Positions 36,556 through 44,562 of a stretch of 64,000 nucleotides of DNA are shown piece by piece; within the stretch, counting starts at the first letter, position 1, and every line of letters starts with the position of its first letter. The notes below the pieces were generated by a model that saw only the letters and a program-made list of their open reading frames with translations, did not search any database and had not been told where the DNA came from. Made by a program: the position numbers and the translations under genes. The stretch comes from Methanomassiliicoccus sp. GTDB taxonomy: Archaea > Thermoplasmatota > Thermoplasmata > Methanomassiliicoccales > Methanomassiliicoccaceae. Location: positions 186,001 through 250,000 of the forward strand of contig JAEILR010000020.1 of the NCBI GenBank assembly GCA_016109435.1, read 5' to 3'.

Positions 36556-37412
36556 CAGATCGCCTCCATCCCCACCAGCCCGCCGTTCGGCAACGCCTTC
36601 TTGGACAGTGAAAAGCTGGCGCTCCATACTGCCATCACCGATACCCCTATCTGGAGGGGGTCGTGGATGAGCCCACCCATCTTGCTCATGCCCTCATCAT
36701 CGTAGGAGAATGGCATGCCCGGAGAGGACACTACAGCCCCTTCCCTGATCCAAGGCCCGGGGATGCGGGCGGGTGAAGCGTTCAAGATCAGGGAGCTAGT
36801 TTCGACCATTGCCTTTAGGTCATCGCTCACCCGGAGTTCCTTGAACCTGTTGCGCAGCGCCTCCGCTTTGGTGATGTCGGCATCCACTACGGTGACGAGG
36901 GCCTTCTCCCGCCACAGGAGCTCCGCGGCGCAGCTTCCGACCCTTCCCGCACCGATGAGCAGTACCTCTTTTCCCTGCAGTCCTCCCGCCGCTAGCCTTA
37001 ACGCGGTGAAGTAGCCGAGGGCCGTCGAGCATGTGTTGGTGGCGACTTTTCTCGCATGGCAGTTCATGGCCACGAACTCCTCGTCATCGGCCATGAATAT
37101 CATGTCCACTCCCGCGGACAGGGCGTCGCTGAGGCCAGCCACGTCTGTTCGCTCGGTCACGAAAGAGGTCATTCCCAGATGCTCCGCGATCGCGCTCACC
37201 GATTCGGTGAACCCCTCGGTGGCGCCCTTCCCGGAAGTGACGGGCACAGCAGCGGCGGTCAGCTCCTCCATGACCAGGTCACGTGGGCTGATCCCGACAG
37301 CCTCATACGCCAGTCCCTTCAGCGTCGTTCCGAGGACCTTAACGAGGTCCGCGTCCCTCTCAGCCGAGGCACGCGGGACGTTCCGTATCATCTCCGGCGT
37401 CAATCGTGTCAT
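36555..37412 (-). CDS. pylD: Pyrrolysine biosynthesis dehydrogenase PylD
   Basis: This 285-residue enzyme oxidises the isopeptide 3-methylornithyl-lysine, closing the pyrroline ring, the last step of pyrrolysine synthesis. An NAD-binding Rossmann domain is visible (LQGKEVLLIGAGRVGSCAAELL), preceded by the substrate domain (TGKGATEGFTESV). The ATG overlaps the pylC stop (ATGA) and the stop overlaps ramA. Order and overlaps show a single coupled pylSBCD-ramA unit. Confidence 0.95.
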   Translation of the reverse strand: MTRLTPEMIRNVPRASAERDADLVKVLGTTLKGLAYEAVGISPRDLVMEELTAAAVPVTSGKGATEGFTESVSAIAEHLGMTSFVTERTDVAGLSDALSAGVDMIFMADDEEFVAMNCHARKVATNTCSTALGYFTALRLAAGGLQGKEVLLIGAGRVGSCAAELLWREKALVTVVDADITKAEALRNRFKELRVSDDLKAMVETSSLILNASPARIPGPWIREGAVVSSPGMPFSYDDEGMSKMGGLIHDPLQIGVSVMAVWSASFSLSKKALPNGGLVGMEAI

Positions 37413-38569
37413 TGGTGCATCTCCGCTTCCCCGACCGTGATCAAGGAATTCTGCTCCATTAGGTCATGTATGCATCTGGTTCTCCTTGCCCAGGCATTCT
37501 CTGGAGTCGCTCCGGAGCAGATGATCGTAGCCCTCCAGCACTTCTTGCCTGCTTCAAAGTCGGTGATCATCTCGTCCGAGCCGAACAGGCCCGGCTCGAT
37601 CCTCGGCCTCCTGACCTCGGAGAATGCCCCCTCTCCACAAAACCTCAGGACGTTCCCGTCCACCGCGATATGCTCATAGATGGCCGCTCCGTGTCGAGGG
37701 CAGTTCGGATCCACCTTGTCCTCGACCAGCGCCTCTACGAGCCTTTCCACAAGATTGATGCCGGTAGCGTGATACACGGCCGCAGGGGTCTGGCTGGGTA
37801 TGCGCGCATCGATCTCGAGTACCTTGGGAAGGCCGTCCTTGACGATGGCCTCAACATCCATTATCCCCCGGAGGGATATCCCCTCGGCCAGCTTCTGAGC
37901 GTCGGAACTGAACGACCTACTTACCTCGTCGGTGATACCATCTACGGGACACTTCACCATTCGGCAGTCGTAGGAATTATCGAGGACCACTTCGGTCAGG
38001 ACCATGGGGGCCGCCTCGGAGCCGTTGCCGATCACCTCGATCGATATGTTCGGACCCTCGACGAACTCCTGGACGATCACCTCGTCGTTGAGTTCGCGGA
38101 CCTTTTGGATCCCCCTCTGAAGATCGGCATCACAGGTCGCCTTGATCACCCCGGCGCTACCGCTCTGGCCTGATGGCTTTACTACCACGGGATAGCCACA
38201 CTCGGGCCAGCTCCCCGGCATTGGCACCCCCTGCCTTTCCATGTATTGATTTGACAGCACCTTCGATGATGAGATCTCATATGCCTTTAGGTCGAAGAGC
38301 ATGGGGACCTCGGTCTCTCTGAACATATCATCCAGCATCCTCAGGGTTTCCATGTTCTCGTTGGCCGGTAGCACCGCATCACAGTCGGCAAGCCACCGCA
38401 TCGCCTTCTTCCTCTCCTTGACCACGTCCAAGACGATACTTTCGTCGGCCAATGAGAACGCCGGTGCCTCATCCCATCGGTCGAAGACCACGGTCTGGTA
38501 CCCCGCCTTTCGAGCGAGATAGGCGGCCTCCATGCCCTGGAGGACCCCTCCCACGATGCCGAGCTTCAA
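37409..38569 (-). CDS. pylC: Pyrrolysine biosynthesis ligase PylC
   Basis: This 386-residue ATP-grasp ligase joins 3-methylornithine to the epsilon-amine of lysine. It has an N-terminal Rossmann-like segment (LGIVGGVLQGMEAAYLARKAGY), ATP-grasp blocks YPVVVKPSGQSGSAGV and VIVQEFVEGPNISIEV, and metal-site VLEIDARIPSQTP. Translation starts at TTG 38569, overlapping the pylB stop as TTGA, with GGGAGTG about eight bases before it. Confidence 0.95.
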   Translation of the reverse strand: MKLGIVGGVLQGMEAAYLARKAGYQTVVFDRWDEAPAFSLADESIVLDVVKERKKAMRWLADCDAVLPANENMETLRMLDDMFRETEVPMLFDLKAYEISSSKVLSNQYMERQGVPMPGSWPECGYPVVVKPSGQSGSAGVIKATCDADLQRGIQKVRELNDEVIVQEFVEGPNISIEVIGNGSEAAPMVLTEVVLDNSYDCRMVKCPVDGITDEVSRSFSSDAQKLAEGISLRGIMDVEAIVKDGLPKVLEIDARIPSQTPAAVYHATGINLVERLVEALVEDKVDPNCPRHGAAIYEHIAVDGNVLRFCGEGAFSEVRRPRIEPGLFGSDEMITDFEAGKKCWRATIICSGATPENAWARRTRCIHDLMEQNSLITVGEAEMHQ

Positions 38570-39675
38570 TGGACCACTCCCATGGACCTGTCATTAAGTT
38601 TCCACTCCTCGATGCGGGAAGCATAGTCGGCTGGAGTGCCGAGGCGAACCCCCATGCCATCCAGCACCTCCTCGATCTGGGAAACGGTCCTGCCTCCACC
38701 ATCGATGTCCAGTTCGTGCTGTGCCACTCCGGCCAGTCCCTTGCTGGGCGGGATGATCGAAGTGATCACATTGGCCCCGGCCTCCAACCTTGACCGGAGG
38801 CCGCTGATGCCCTCGATGTCCAGGCTGGCCGGTATCAATCGGTCGGGGTACACCAGGCGCATGACCGCAATAGCCACCAGTTCCTCCAGGAATTGCGCCG
38901 TGTCCCTGCTGGACATAGGCGTGTTGCATTGGGGGATGAAGCTCATGGCCCGGACCTGACGTGCCCCAAGGTCCCCCATGATCTGGATCGAACGGGCCCG
39001 ATCGGCGATGGTCTCACCGACCCCTATCATTATTCCCTCCTCGGCCAGCATCCCCGAGCGTCTCGCCCATTCCTTCTGTAATAATCGAATATCGTAGTCC
39101 TGCTCCGGCCTCAACTGCTCGAACAGCCGGCGGTTATGCGTTTCCTGATAGCAGGCGAACCAGTCCCCCCCGGCATTCGTAAGGTCGGTGAATATATCAC
39201 TGGGTAGAACGCCCGGAGATATCATCAGGGGCACCTTGACCGCGTCGTTGACCTTCTGGACTATCTCGATCAACCGCCCGTAGCCGCTCCCGTTGTGCAG
39301 TACGGGGTCCTCTCCCATCGTCAGGTCCACCAGATGCACTCCGGAATCCTCCAGGGCGGTGGCGAGATCGATGATATCCTCGTCCGTCTTCCTGTACCTG
39401 ACGCTGGATGGGTTCGATCTTCGATAGAAACAGAAAGAGCAATCGTTACGGCAATGGGTGGAGAAATATACGAACCCATAGCAGTAGATCGATGTACCGA
39501 AATTTTTTTCCTTGACCGCCCTTGCGGTTTTAAACAACGACGTCAGCATATCGGGGTCCCTTGTGGAGAGGAGACATTCCAACTCCCCAAGAGATAGGTG
39601 CCTCCCTTCGTACGCCTTCTGCAGAAGATACCCTAGCTGATCGAAGCTCTTGGGCCCCTTGGACCTATATATCAA
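38566..39675 (-). CDS. pylB: Pyrrolysine biosynthesis radical SAM mutase PylB
   Basis: This 369-residue radical SAM enzyme converts lysine to 3-methylornithine. The cluster motif is CRNDCSFC in STHCRNDCSFCFYRRSN, with VDLTMGEDP, LMISPGVLPSDIF and CYQETHNRRLFEQLRP blocks of the family. The start is TTG at 39675: AGGAGGGG lies six bases before it and no ATG fits. The gene begins inside the 3' end of pylS, 11 bases before the end of its stop codon. Confidence 0.95.
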   Translation of the reverse strand: MIYRSKGPKSFDQLGYLLQKAYEGRHLSLGELECLLSTRDPDMLTSLFKTARAVKEKNFGTSIYCYGFVYFSTHCRNDCSFCFYRRSNPSSVRYRKTDEDIIDLATALEDSGVHLVDLTMGEDPVLHNGSGYGRLIEIVQKVNDAVKVPLMISPGVLPSDIFTDLTNAGGDWFACYQETHNRRLFEQLRPEQDYDIRLLQKEWARRSGMLAEEGIMIGVGETIADRARSIQIMGDLGARQVRAMSFIPQCNTPMSSRDTAQFLEELVAIAVMRLVYPDRLIPASLDIEGISGLRSRLEAGANVITSIIPPSKGLAGVAQHELDIDGGGRTVSQIEEVLDGMGVRLGTPADYASRIEEWKLNDRSMGVVH

Positions 39676-40492
39676 GCCGGGCCCCTCCTAAGTAGATCAG
39701 GCTTCGCCCCACTTTCTTGATGTTGTTCTCGCCATTCTTCATCATAATAAGTCTCTCCAGACCGAAACCGACTCCGACCCAGGCATCGGTGATACCATGA
39801 GCGTGGTCCAGTTTATGCGGCCCCATTGCGGCCGAGGCCACCTCCACGCCGTCTATTTCGACATCTATCGTTTTAACATACACTTCGGAATCTTGCTCTC
39901 TGAGATCATACTTCAATCCAATAGCTGTCATGACCGTATCGATGTGATTGCGAAGGTGCCCCATCTCATCGTCCTTGGGGGCCATCTCCACCAGGTTGAG
40001 CATCGTGAACTCTTCGAGGTGGTTCGAGCCATGAGATTCCTTACGATAACAGGGTCCTATCTCGAACATGCGGAGAGGCAATACGGCGTTCCTCCTGAGG
40101 TGCCGCATGAGGAAATAGAGGTTTGGTGCCAGCATGGGCCGGAGGCAACGGGCCTCATCCAACCAGAAGACCTGTTCGTGAAGTGGGTGCGAATGGTCGA
40201 TGCCCATCTTGGCCAGGGAGCCCTTCGATATGATGGTCGGGGTCTTGACCTCCATGAACCCATCGGCGATGAGGGCCCTGGCGATCACGTCCTCGGCCTG
40301 GACCATCTGGTGGCGCTCTGGCCGGGTCTGCAGATCCCTGATCTTCCGGCGGTTCGCCGACTGGAGCTGGGAGACCTCCTTGGTGAAGGCCAGGTCCCTC
40401 TCATCGACATTGGCGAACTCCTGTTCCGGGCCTTTTGCTCTCCCCAGTTCTCTGAGTCTCTGTTTCTGGGAGGGGGTCCACTCGAAGACCAT
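39665..40492 (-). CDS. pylS: Pyrrolysyl-tRNA synthetase, catalytic domain only (delta-N type)
   Basis: This 275-residue class II aminoacyl-tRNA synthetase charges tRNA-Pyl. Motif 2 is FEIGPCYRKES and motif 3 GVGFGLERLIM; the amino-acid pocket shows NLYFLMRHL and FTMLNLVEM (Asn then Val, as in delta-N PylRS). No separate PylSn domain precedes it, as is normal for Methanomassiliicoccales. The ATG at 40492 follows GGTGA. The stop is TAG; suppression would add pyrrolysine plus 44 residues up to TAA at 39532. Confidence 0.95.
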   Translation of the reverse strand: MVFEWTPSQKQRLRELGRAKGPEQEFANVDERDLAFTKEVSQLQSANRRKIRDLQTRPERHQMVQAEDVIARALIADGFMEVKTPTIISKGSLAKMGIDHSHPLHEQVFWLDEARCLRPMLAPNLYFLMRHLRRNAVLPLRMFEIGPCYRKESHGSNHLEEFTMLNLVEMAPKDDEMGHLRNHIDTVMTAIGLKYDLREQDSEVYVKTIDVEIDGVEVASAAMGPHKLDHAHGITDAWVGVGFGLERLIMMKNGENNIKKVGRSLIYLGGARLDI

Positions 40493-40528
40493 ACTAGTCA
40501 CCTTCAAGAGGATTACAATCTGAAAGGA

Positions 40529-40599
40529 TGGCGAAGGGCCCGGGAGTTGAACCCGGCTGCCTTAGCTGTAGAGGCCAGGTGGTCCCGGACCAACCCTCC
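40529..40599 (-). tRNA. pylT: tRNA-Pyl (amber suppressor, anticodon CUA)
   Basis: The amber-decoding tRNA folds on the minus strand. Acceptor GGAGGGT (40599-40593) pairs with GCCCTTC (two G-U pairs), the discriminator is G and CCA is encoded at 40531-40529. One base separates the acceptor from a GGTC-CGG-GACC D-arm with a three-base loop. The anticodon loop is CTCTACA with CTA at 40571-40569, and the T-arm CCGGG-TTCAACT-CCCGG. The anticodon stem CCTGGC/GCTA(A)GG needs a bulged A, an oddity known from this order. It lies 37 bases before pylS. Confidence 0.93.
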
Positions 40600-40933
40600 T
40601 TCAGGCTGACCGCCCTGCTGTGGAGCAGTCCGATCACCGGATATGATGATCGTACGCTATTATCTTTGTTAGTTATAATATCTCGAACGGTCGAGACGCT
40701 GAATGGCCAAGGGGAATGGGATGCGCTCTTGATCATGTACTCATGTATGATTGGATCCTGATCTCTTTTATTCCGCCTCATCTTTCCTCCCTGAAAGGGG
40801 GGGAGTCGATATAAAATATTTATAGATTTTCTTTATAACTGAGCCATTCATTACACATGTACTTAAAACATTGCTTTTTCTCTTATAAAGTCAAACATAT
40901 AAGTATAAAAGCATTTCTATCTTATAGTAGCAT

Positions 40934-40941
40934 TTTATATA
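40934..40941 (+). promoter_or_regulatory. Probable TATA box of mtmC copy 2
   Basis: TTTATATA lies about 70 bases before the start codon, leaving room for a short leader with the GGAGGAAA ribosome site at 40995-41002. Another TATA-like TTTATACT at 40969 is too close to the ribosome site to be the main one. Confidence 0.45.
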
Positions 40942-40956
40942 TTAGAAAACTAATAT
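40939..40956. promoter_or_regulatory. Inverted repeat ATATTAG-AAAA-CTAATAT at the mtmC promoter
   Basis: A perfect 7-bp inverted repeat with a 4-base centre overlaps the TATA box and start region of the mtmC-mtmB-rh operon, a place where a bound repressor would block transcription. I did not find it at the copy 1 promoter. Confidence 0.45.
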
Positions 40957-41006
40957 CCTGACAAACCATTTATACTGAATGAATGGAAAAGTTCGGAGGA
41001 AACTAA

Positions 41007-41645
41007 ATGAGTGACAAAGCTGAAATAATGGGACGTCTCAAGAAATCTGTAGAGACCTGGGATGTCAAGCTGGCCGAATCCGCGGCTAAGGAGGCTTTGG
41101 CGGCCGGGATCGCACCAGGCGAGGCAGTGGAGAAGGGCCTGGGTAAGGGCATGGAGACCATTAGCAAGCAGTTCGACGATGCTAAGATCTTCCTGCCCCA
41201 GGTTCTGGCGGCGTCTCAAGCCATGGAGAAGGCATTGAAGGTGTTCGAGCCGGTAATGACCAAGGGTGCCTCAGCAATGAGGGGTACCGTTGTGATCGCC
41301 ACCGTTCTCGGTGACATCCACGAGATCGGCAAGAACGTCGTGGCAGCAATGCTCAAAGGTGCGGGATACAACGTCATCGATCTCGGAAGGGACGTGGCAC
41401 CTGAGAAGTTCATCGAGGCGGCCAAGGAGAACAAGGCCGATGTCGTTGGCGCTTCTGCCCTTATGACGACCACGGTGGTTGTTCAGAAGGACATCGTCGA
41501 CCTCCTGAAGGAAGAGAAAGTGAAAGTGAAGACCATATTCGGTGGTGCGCCCGCCAACGAGGAGTGGGTAAAGAGCATCGGTGGGGACAAGTACTGCCCG
41601 TCCGGTGCTGAGGCCGTGGAAATGGTCAACTCTCTGGTGAGGTGA
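41007..41645 (+). CDS. mtmC: Monomethylamine corrinoid protein MtmC, copy 2
   Basis: This 212-residue corrinoid protein has a helical cap, GDIHEIGKNVV (His ligand), SALMTTTVVVQKD and GGAPANEEW. It takes the methyl group from MtmB and donates it to the CoM methyltransferase. A strong GGAGGAAAC precedes the ATG by six bases, in contrast to the TTG start of copy 1, suggesting this copy is translated better. It is the first gene of mtmC-mtmB-rh. Confidence 0.94.
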   Translation: MSDKAEIMGRLKKSVETWDVKLAESAAKEALAAGIAPGEAVEKGLGKGMETISKQFDDAKIFLPQVLAASQAMEKALKVFEPVMTKGASAMRGTVVIATVLGDIHEIGKNVVAAMLKGAGYNVIDLGRDVAPEKFIEAAKENKADVVGASALMTTTVVVQKDIVDLLKEEKVKVKTIFGGAPANEEWVKSIGGDKYCPSGAEAVEMVNSLVR

Positions 41646-41649
41646 ATAA

Positions 41650-43029
41650 ATGGCATCCGTTAGACCGTTAACCGTCTATGATGTGTACGACCGCTTCATG
41701 AAGGGAAAGAAGGTCACCGAGGCGGAGTGGGACTACCAGATAATCCCGACGAACGCCACGGCCATGAAGGAGAAGTATAACATCAAGTTCGGAAAGGAGA
41801 TGATCCCTGAAGATAAGGACATCAAGAACCGGCTGTTCCAGGCAGGCATGGATATGCTTGTTACCACCGGTTACTACAACTCAGATCTTGGACGTGTCCT
41901 TCATGTTACCGAGGATGAGATAAGGGAAGGGATCAAGAAGACCCCCAAGGCGCTTGTTCTGGGCGAGTACAAGGACGCTGCCCGTTTCGAGCCCAGGCAC
42001 GGGAACGAGGCCAGAAAGCCCATCATTCAGGGAGGACCTACCGGAGCACCGGTCTCCGAGGAAGTATTCGTTCAGGTCATGCAGAGTTACGCCCAGGAAT
42101 CCACTGTGGACACGTTGGTGAACGGAGTTATGGCCACCATAGAGGGCCACAGCGCGACGACCAACACTCCGTGGGAGATCAAGGCGGAACTTGCTGAGCT
42201 GAGGGCAGTGAGGGAGGCCAGGATAAGGGCCGGACGACCGTACATGGCTATATAGGGCCCGGAGACACCGCTGTCCGCAGCGGGGCGTCTCGCTTCGAAC
42301 CTCATGGGCGGCCTCAGGCCTTGCGACTCTCACGAGTGCTCCCAGCTCAATGAGCTGAAGATCGATATGGCTGCTCTTAACATGCTTGCTGGATGGACCC
42401 AGAACGGTGACACCGTCATGATCGAGCAGATGCCGATATTCGGTGGATACTGTGGCGGGGTCGAGGAGACCGCCATCTGCGACGTCGCTACCCACCTGGC
42501 ATCGTTCACCCTGTTCAGCGGGAACTTCCACCTGGACGGACCGATCCACATCCGGTGGGGCATCACCACTGCCAGGGAGACCCTACAGATCGCGGGACAT
42601 GCGGCAGCGGCCGTGGATGCAAACACCGACCTGCTGATAGCTAACCAGTACTACCCCGTTGCCGGTCCGTGCACCGAGATGTGTCTGCTGGAAACGGCCG
42701 CTCAGGCCATGGTGGACACCGCTTCCGGCCGTGAGATGCTGTCCGGGTCCGCCGCTGCCAAGGGTGTGGCGATGGACAAGACCACCGGCATGGAAGCAAG
42801 GATCATGGGAGAGGCCGCGATCGCTACTGCGGGAAGAAAGGTCTCTGAGATCAACAGCATCGTGGAGAAACTGGTCAGCAGCTACGAGAACCACTATAAG
42901 ACCGCGCCTGCAGGCAAGCGCTTCCAGGAGTGCTACGATGTAAAGACCGTGAAGCCCACTGACGAGTATCTCCAGATCTATGATGGTGCCGTCAAGAAAC
43001 TGAGGGACTTCGGTCTCATGATCAAGTAG
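41650..43029 (+). CDS. mtmB: Monomethylamine methyltransferase MtmB with in-frame amber (pyrrolysine), copy 2
   Basis: This 459-residue methyltransferase has pyrrolysine at codon 202 (TAG at 42253-42255, context YMAI-Pyl-GPETPLSAAG). The frame resumes without shift through NELKIDMAALNMLAG, CTEMCLLETAAQA and SAAAKGVAMDKTTGMEAR. The Pyl imine binds the amine and positions the methyl for attack by cob(I)alamin of MtmC. The termination codon is TAG followed by GTC and another in-frame TAG. The start ATG follows GAGGTG after mtmC. Confidence 0.96.
42262..42291 (+). promoter_or_regulatory. PYLIS-like hairpin after the amber codon of mtmB copy 2
   Basis: Directly 3' of the in-frame TAG the RNA folds GAGAC..GTCTC (42262-42266 with 42287-42291) around CCGCTG-TCCG-CAGCGG (42268-42283). 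The block is identical to that in copy 1, although the codons just before TAG differ between the copies. Confidence 0.65.
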
Positions 43030-43036
43030 GTCTAGC

Positions 43037-43063
43037 AAAACCCCTTAAACCCTATTTTTTTTA
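43037..43063 (+). terminator. AAAACCCCTTAAACCC plus T8 after mtmB copy 2
   Basis: The shared AAACCCCTT element is followed by eight T. It lies between mtmB and the rh gene, so part of the transcripts probably ends here and the transporter may be made at a lower level or from its own promoter. Confidence 0.5.
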
Positions 43064-43111
43064 TTATTCTTCATTTAAATATTCAGGAGGAAACGATAGG
43101 AGGAGAGGAAA

Positions 43112-44374
43112 ATGAGAAATGGATTGAAAGCTACGCTAGCATTGGCGCTAGTGATTGCGTGTCTGGCAGTGATGATCTCGTTGCCGGTAGGAACGGCGTC
43201 AGCGGCCGGGGAAGAGCTCCTGACACCTACTGGACAAGAAGGTTCCACTCCAGATACGACGCTTGTACAGGACGAGCTCACGAAATGGAACAAGAACATG
43301 GACGTCTGGTTCATGCTCATGCTCGTGGCCTTCCTGATGATGTTCATCAGGAAGTTCGAATGGGGTATCGCCCTGGCAGTTCTGCTCGTGACGGTCACCA
43401 GCTTCCTTACATACATGGCGGTCCAGGAGTTCTACTTCGACCGGGCATGGGACCAATCCCTGATGCTCATGGGAGTCATTTGTTCCATTACCGTGGTCAT
43501 CGCCATAGGTATGTTCCTTGGAACTGTGAAGATGTGGCAGTACCTGTTAGTGGGCGCGATCTTCGGCCCGGTGTTCGCCTTGGTCGAGTTCTTCATGTTC
43601 ACCTACCTGGAAGGTGTGGTCGACCCTGGTGGGTCCATTCTCGTGCACATGTGCGCAGCCTACTTCGGCATGGGAGTGATCCTGGCGATCAGGGAAAAGA
43701 GGGCGTTCAACGAGCCGATGTTCACCACGACGCACAGCGTTACCTTCGTATGGTTGGCGTCAATGCTGTTGTGGATGCTGTGGCCATCTTTCGTGACCGC
43801 GCTGCTCCCCGCTGACCAGGTGACCTGGGGCATGATCACTTGCTACATGGCAGGCATCGGATCAATAATCACCACCTACATCATCTGCCAGTTGGTACAG
43901 AAGAAAGTGAACCCGCTGATCTATACCTACGCCATGCTCGCAGGTCCGGTCGCCATCGGATCCCCGTTGCTGTCCGTGAACCAGTGGGGCGCATTGATCA
44001 TCGGTCTCATCGCCGGTGCATTTTCTGCGCTCGCCTTCATCTACCTGCAGCCGTGGCTGTGCAAGAAGATCGGCGCATTAGATGTGATGGGCGTCCACAA
44101 CCTGCACGGTGTCGGAGGCTGGATAGGAGCGTTGAGCGCCGCGATCATCGTCGGGAGCTTCACCAATGTCATCGCCGCGGTCGGTGTAGTGGTCATAACC
44201 TTGGTCGCCGGCGGTGTCACTGGGGCGATACTGAGGGCCACCAGAGGAACGATGGCCGATGATCAGCTGTTCACCGACGATTCTGACTTCATAAAGACCG
44301 AAGCCCCGCCGGTAAAGGCGCTGCCCAGGGAGGTGATTGTGGCCGGGGATACCGTTCCTGCAGACCAGCGTTGA
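43112..44374 (+). CDS. Rh-type ammonium channel (Amt/Rh superfamily)
   Basis: This 420-residue membrane protein has a signal-like N-terminus (residues 7-30) and about eleven transmembrane helices. It carries Rh rather than AmtB signatures: DPGGSILVHMCAAYFGMG with pore His179, LLWMLWPSF at about 219-227 and DVMGVHNLHGVGGWIG with His329. Rh proteins conduct ammonia/ammonium. Placed after mtmC-mtmB, it probably exports or equilibrates the ammonium released from monomethylamine, or takes up the amine. GGAGGAGAGG precedes the ATG. No GlnK gene follows. Confidence 0.85.
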   Translation: MRNGLKATLALALVIACLAVMISLPVGTASAAGEELLTPTGQEGSTPDTTLVQDELTKWNKNMDVWFMLMLVAFLMMFIRKFEWGIALAVLLVTVTSFLTYMAVQEFYFDRAWDQSLMLMGVICSITVVIAIGMFLGTVKMWQYLLVGAIFGPVFALVEFFMFTYLEGVVDPGGSILVHMCAAYFGMGVILAIREKRAFNEPMFTTTHSVTFVWLASMLLWMLWPSFVTALLPADQVTWGMITCYMAGIGSIITTYIICQLVQKKVNPLIYTYAMLAGPVAIGSPLLSVNQWGALIIGLIAGAFSALAFIYLQPWLCKKIGALDVMGVHNLHGVGGWIGALSAAIIVGSFTNVIAAVGVVVITLVAGGVTGAILRATRGTMADDQLFTDDSDFIKTEAPPVKALPREVIVAGDTVPADQR

Positions 44375-44431
44375 GATCGTAGACCATCAACTACCGTGAA
44401 AGAAGCAATAGTTGCTCGATTCCGCCACCTC

Positions 44432-44460
44432 AAAACCCCTTCCCAAACCTTTTCTATTTT
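44432..44460 (+). terminator. 3' end element after the Rh gene
   Basis: AAAACCCCTTCCCAAACC followed by TTTTCTATTTT. It is the same pyrimidine-rich signature as after mtmB, DUF835 and other genes. Confidence 0.5.
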
Positions 44461-44529
44461 GCCAAGACCGTCGCTATTCTCATCATGTGCCCTCTACCAC
44501 TCGTCATGGACATTGGTCACATCTGGAAA

Positions 44530-44537
44530 CATATTTA
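44530..44537 (+). promoter_or_regulatory. TATA box of the winged-helix/DUF2111-like gene
   Basis: CATATTTA lies about 27-30 bases before the start codon region, so the transcript starts at or next to the ATG at 44563. The GGATGG operator begins one base after it. Confidence 0.5.
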
Positions 44538-44554
44538 GGATGGATGCACCATCC
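44538..44554. promoter_or_regulatory. Operator GGATGG-ATGCA-CCATCC at the DUF2111-like gene
   Basis: An inverted repeat of 6 bp with a 5-base centre lies between the TATA box and the transcription start. It matches the site at 61593-61609 in 16 of 17 bases and the mcr promoter site in 14 of 17. Its place downstream of the TATA box suggests repression, possibly self-repression. Confidence 0.65.
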
Positions 44555-44562
44555 ATGGTCAT

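Larger units (their letters stand above)
40600..41006. other. Divergent control region between pylT-pylS and mtmC copy 2
   Basis: No protein gene is seen in these 407 bases. The AT-rich right part (40820-40980) holds the mtmC promoter and an inverted repeat. On the minus strand a TATA-like GATATTATAAC at about 40672-40682 should drive pylT and the pyl operon. Confidence 0.65.

Noticed and set aside
43112-44374. Annotation as AmtB
   Set aside because: The LLWMLWPSF and GVHNLHG motifs are Rh-specific, and no glnK follows.
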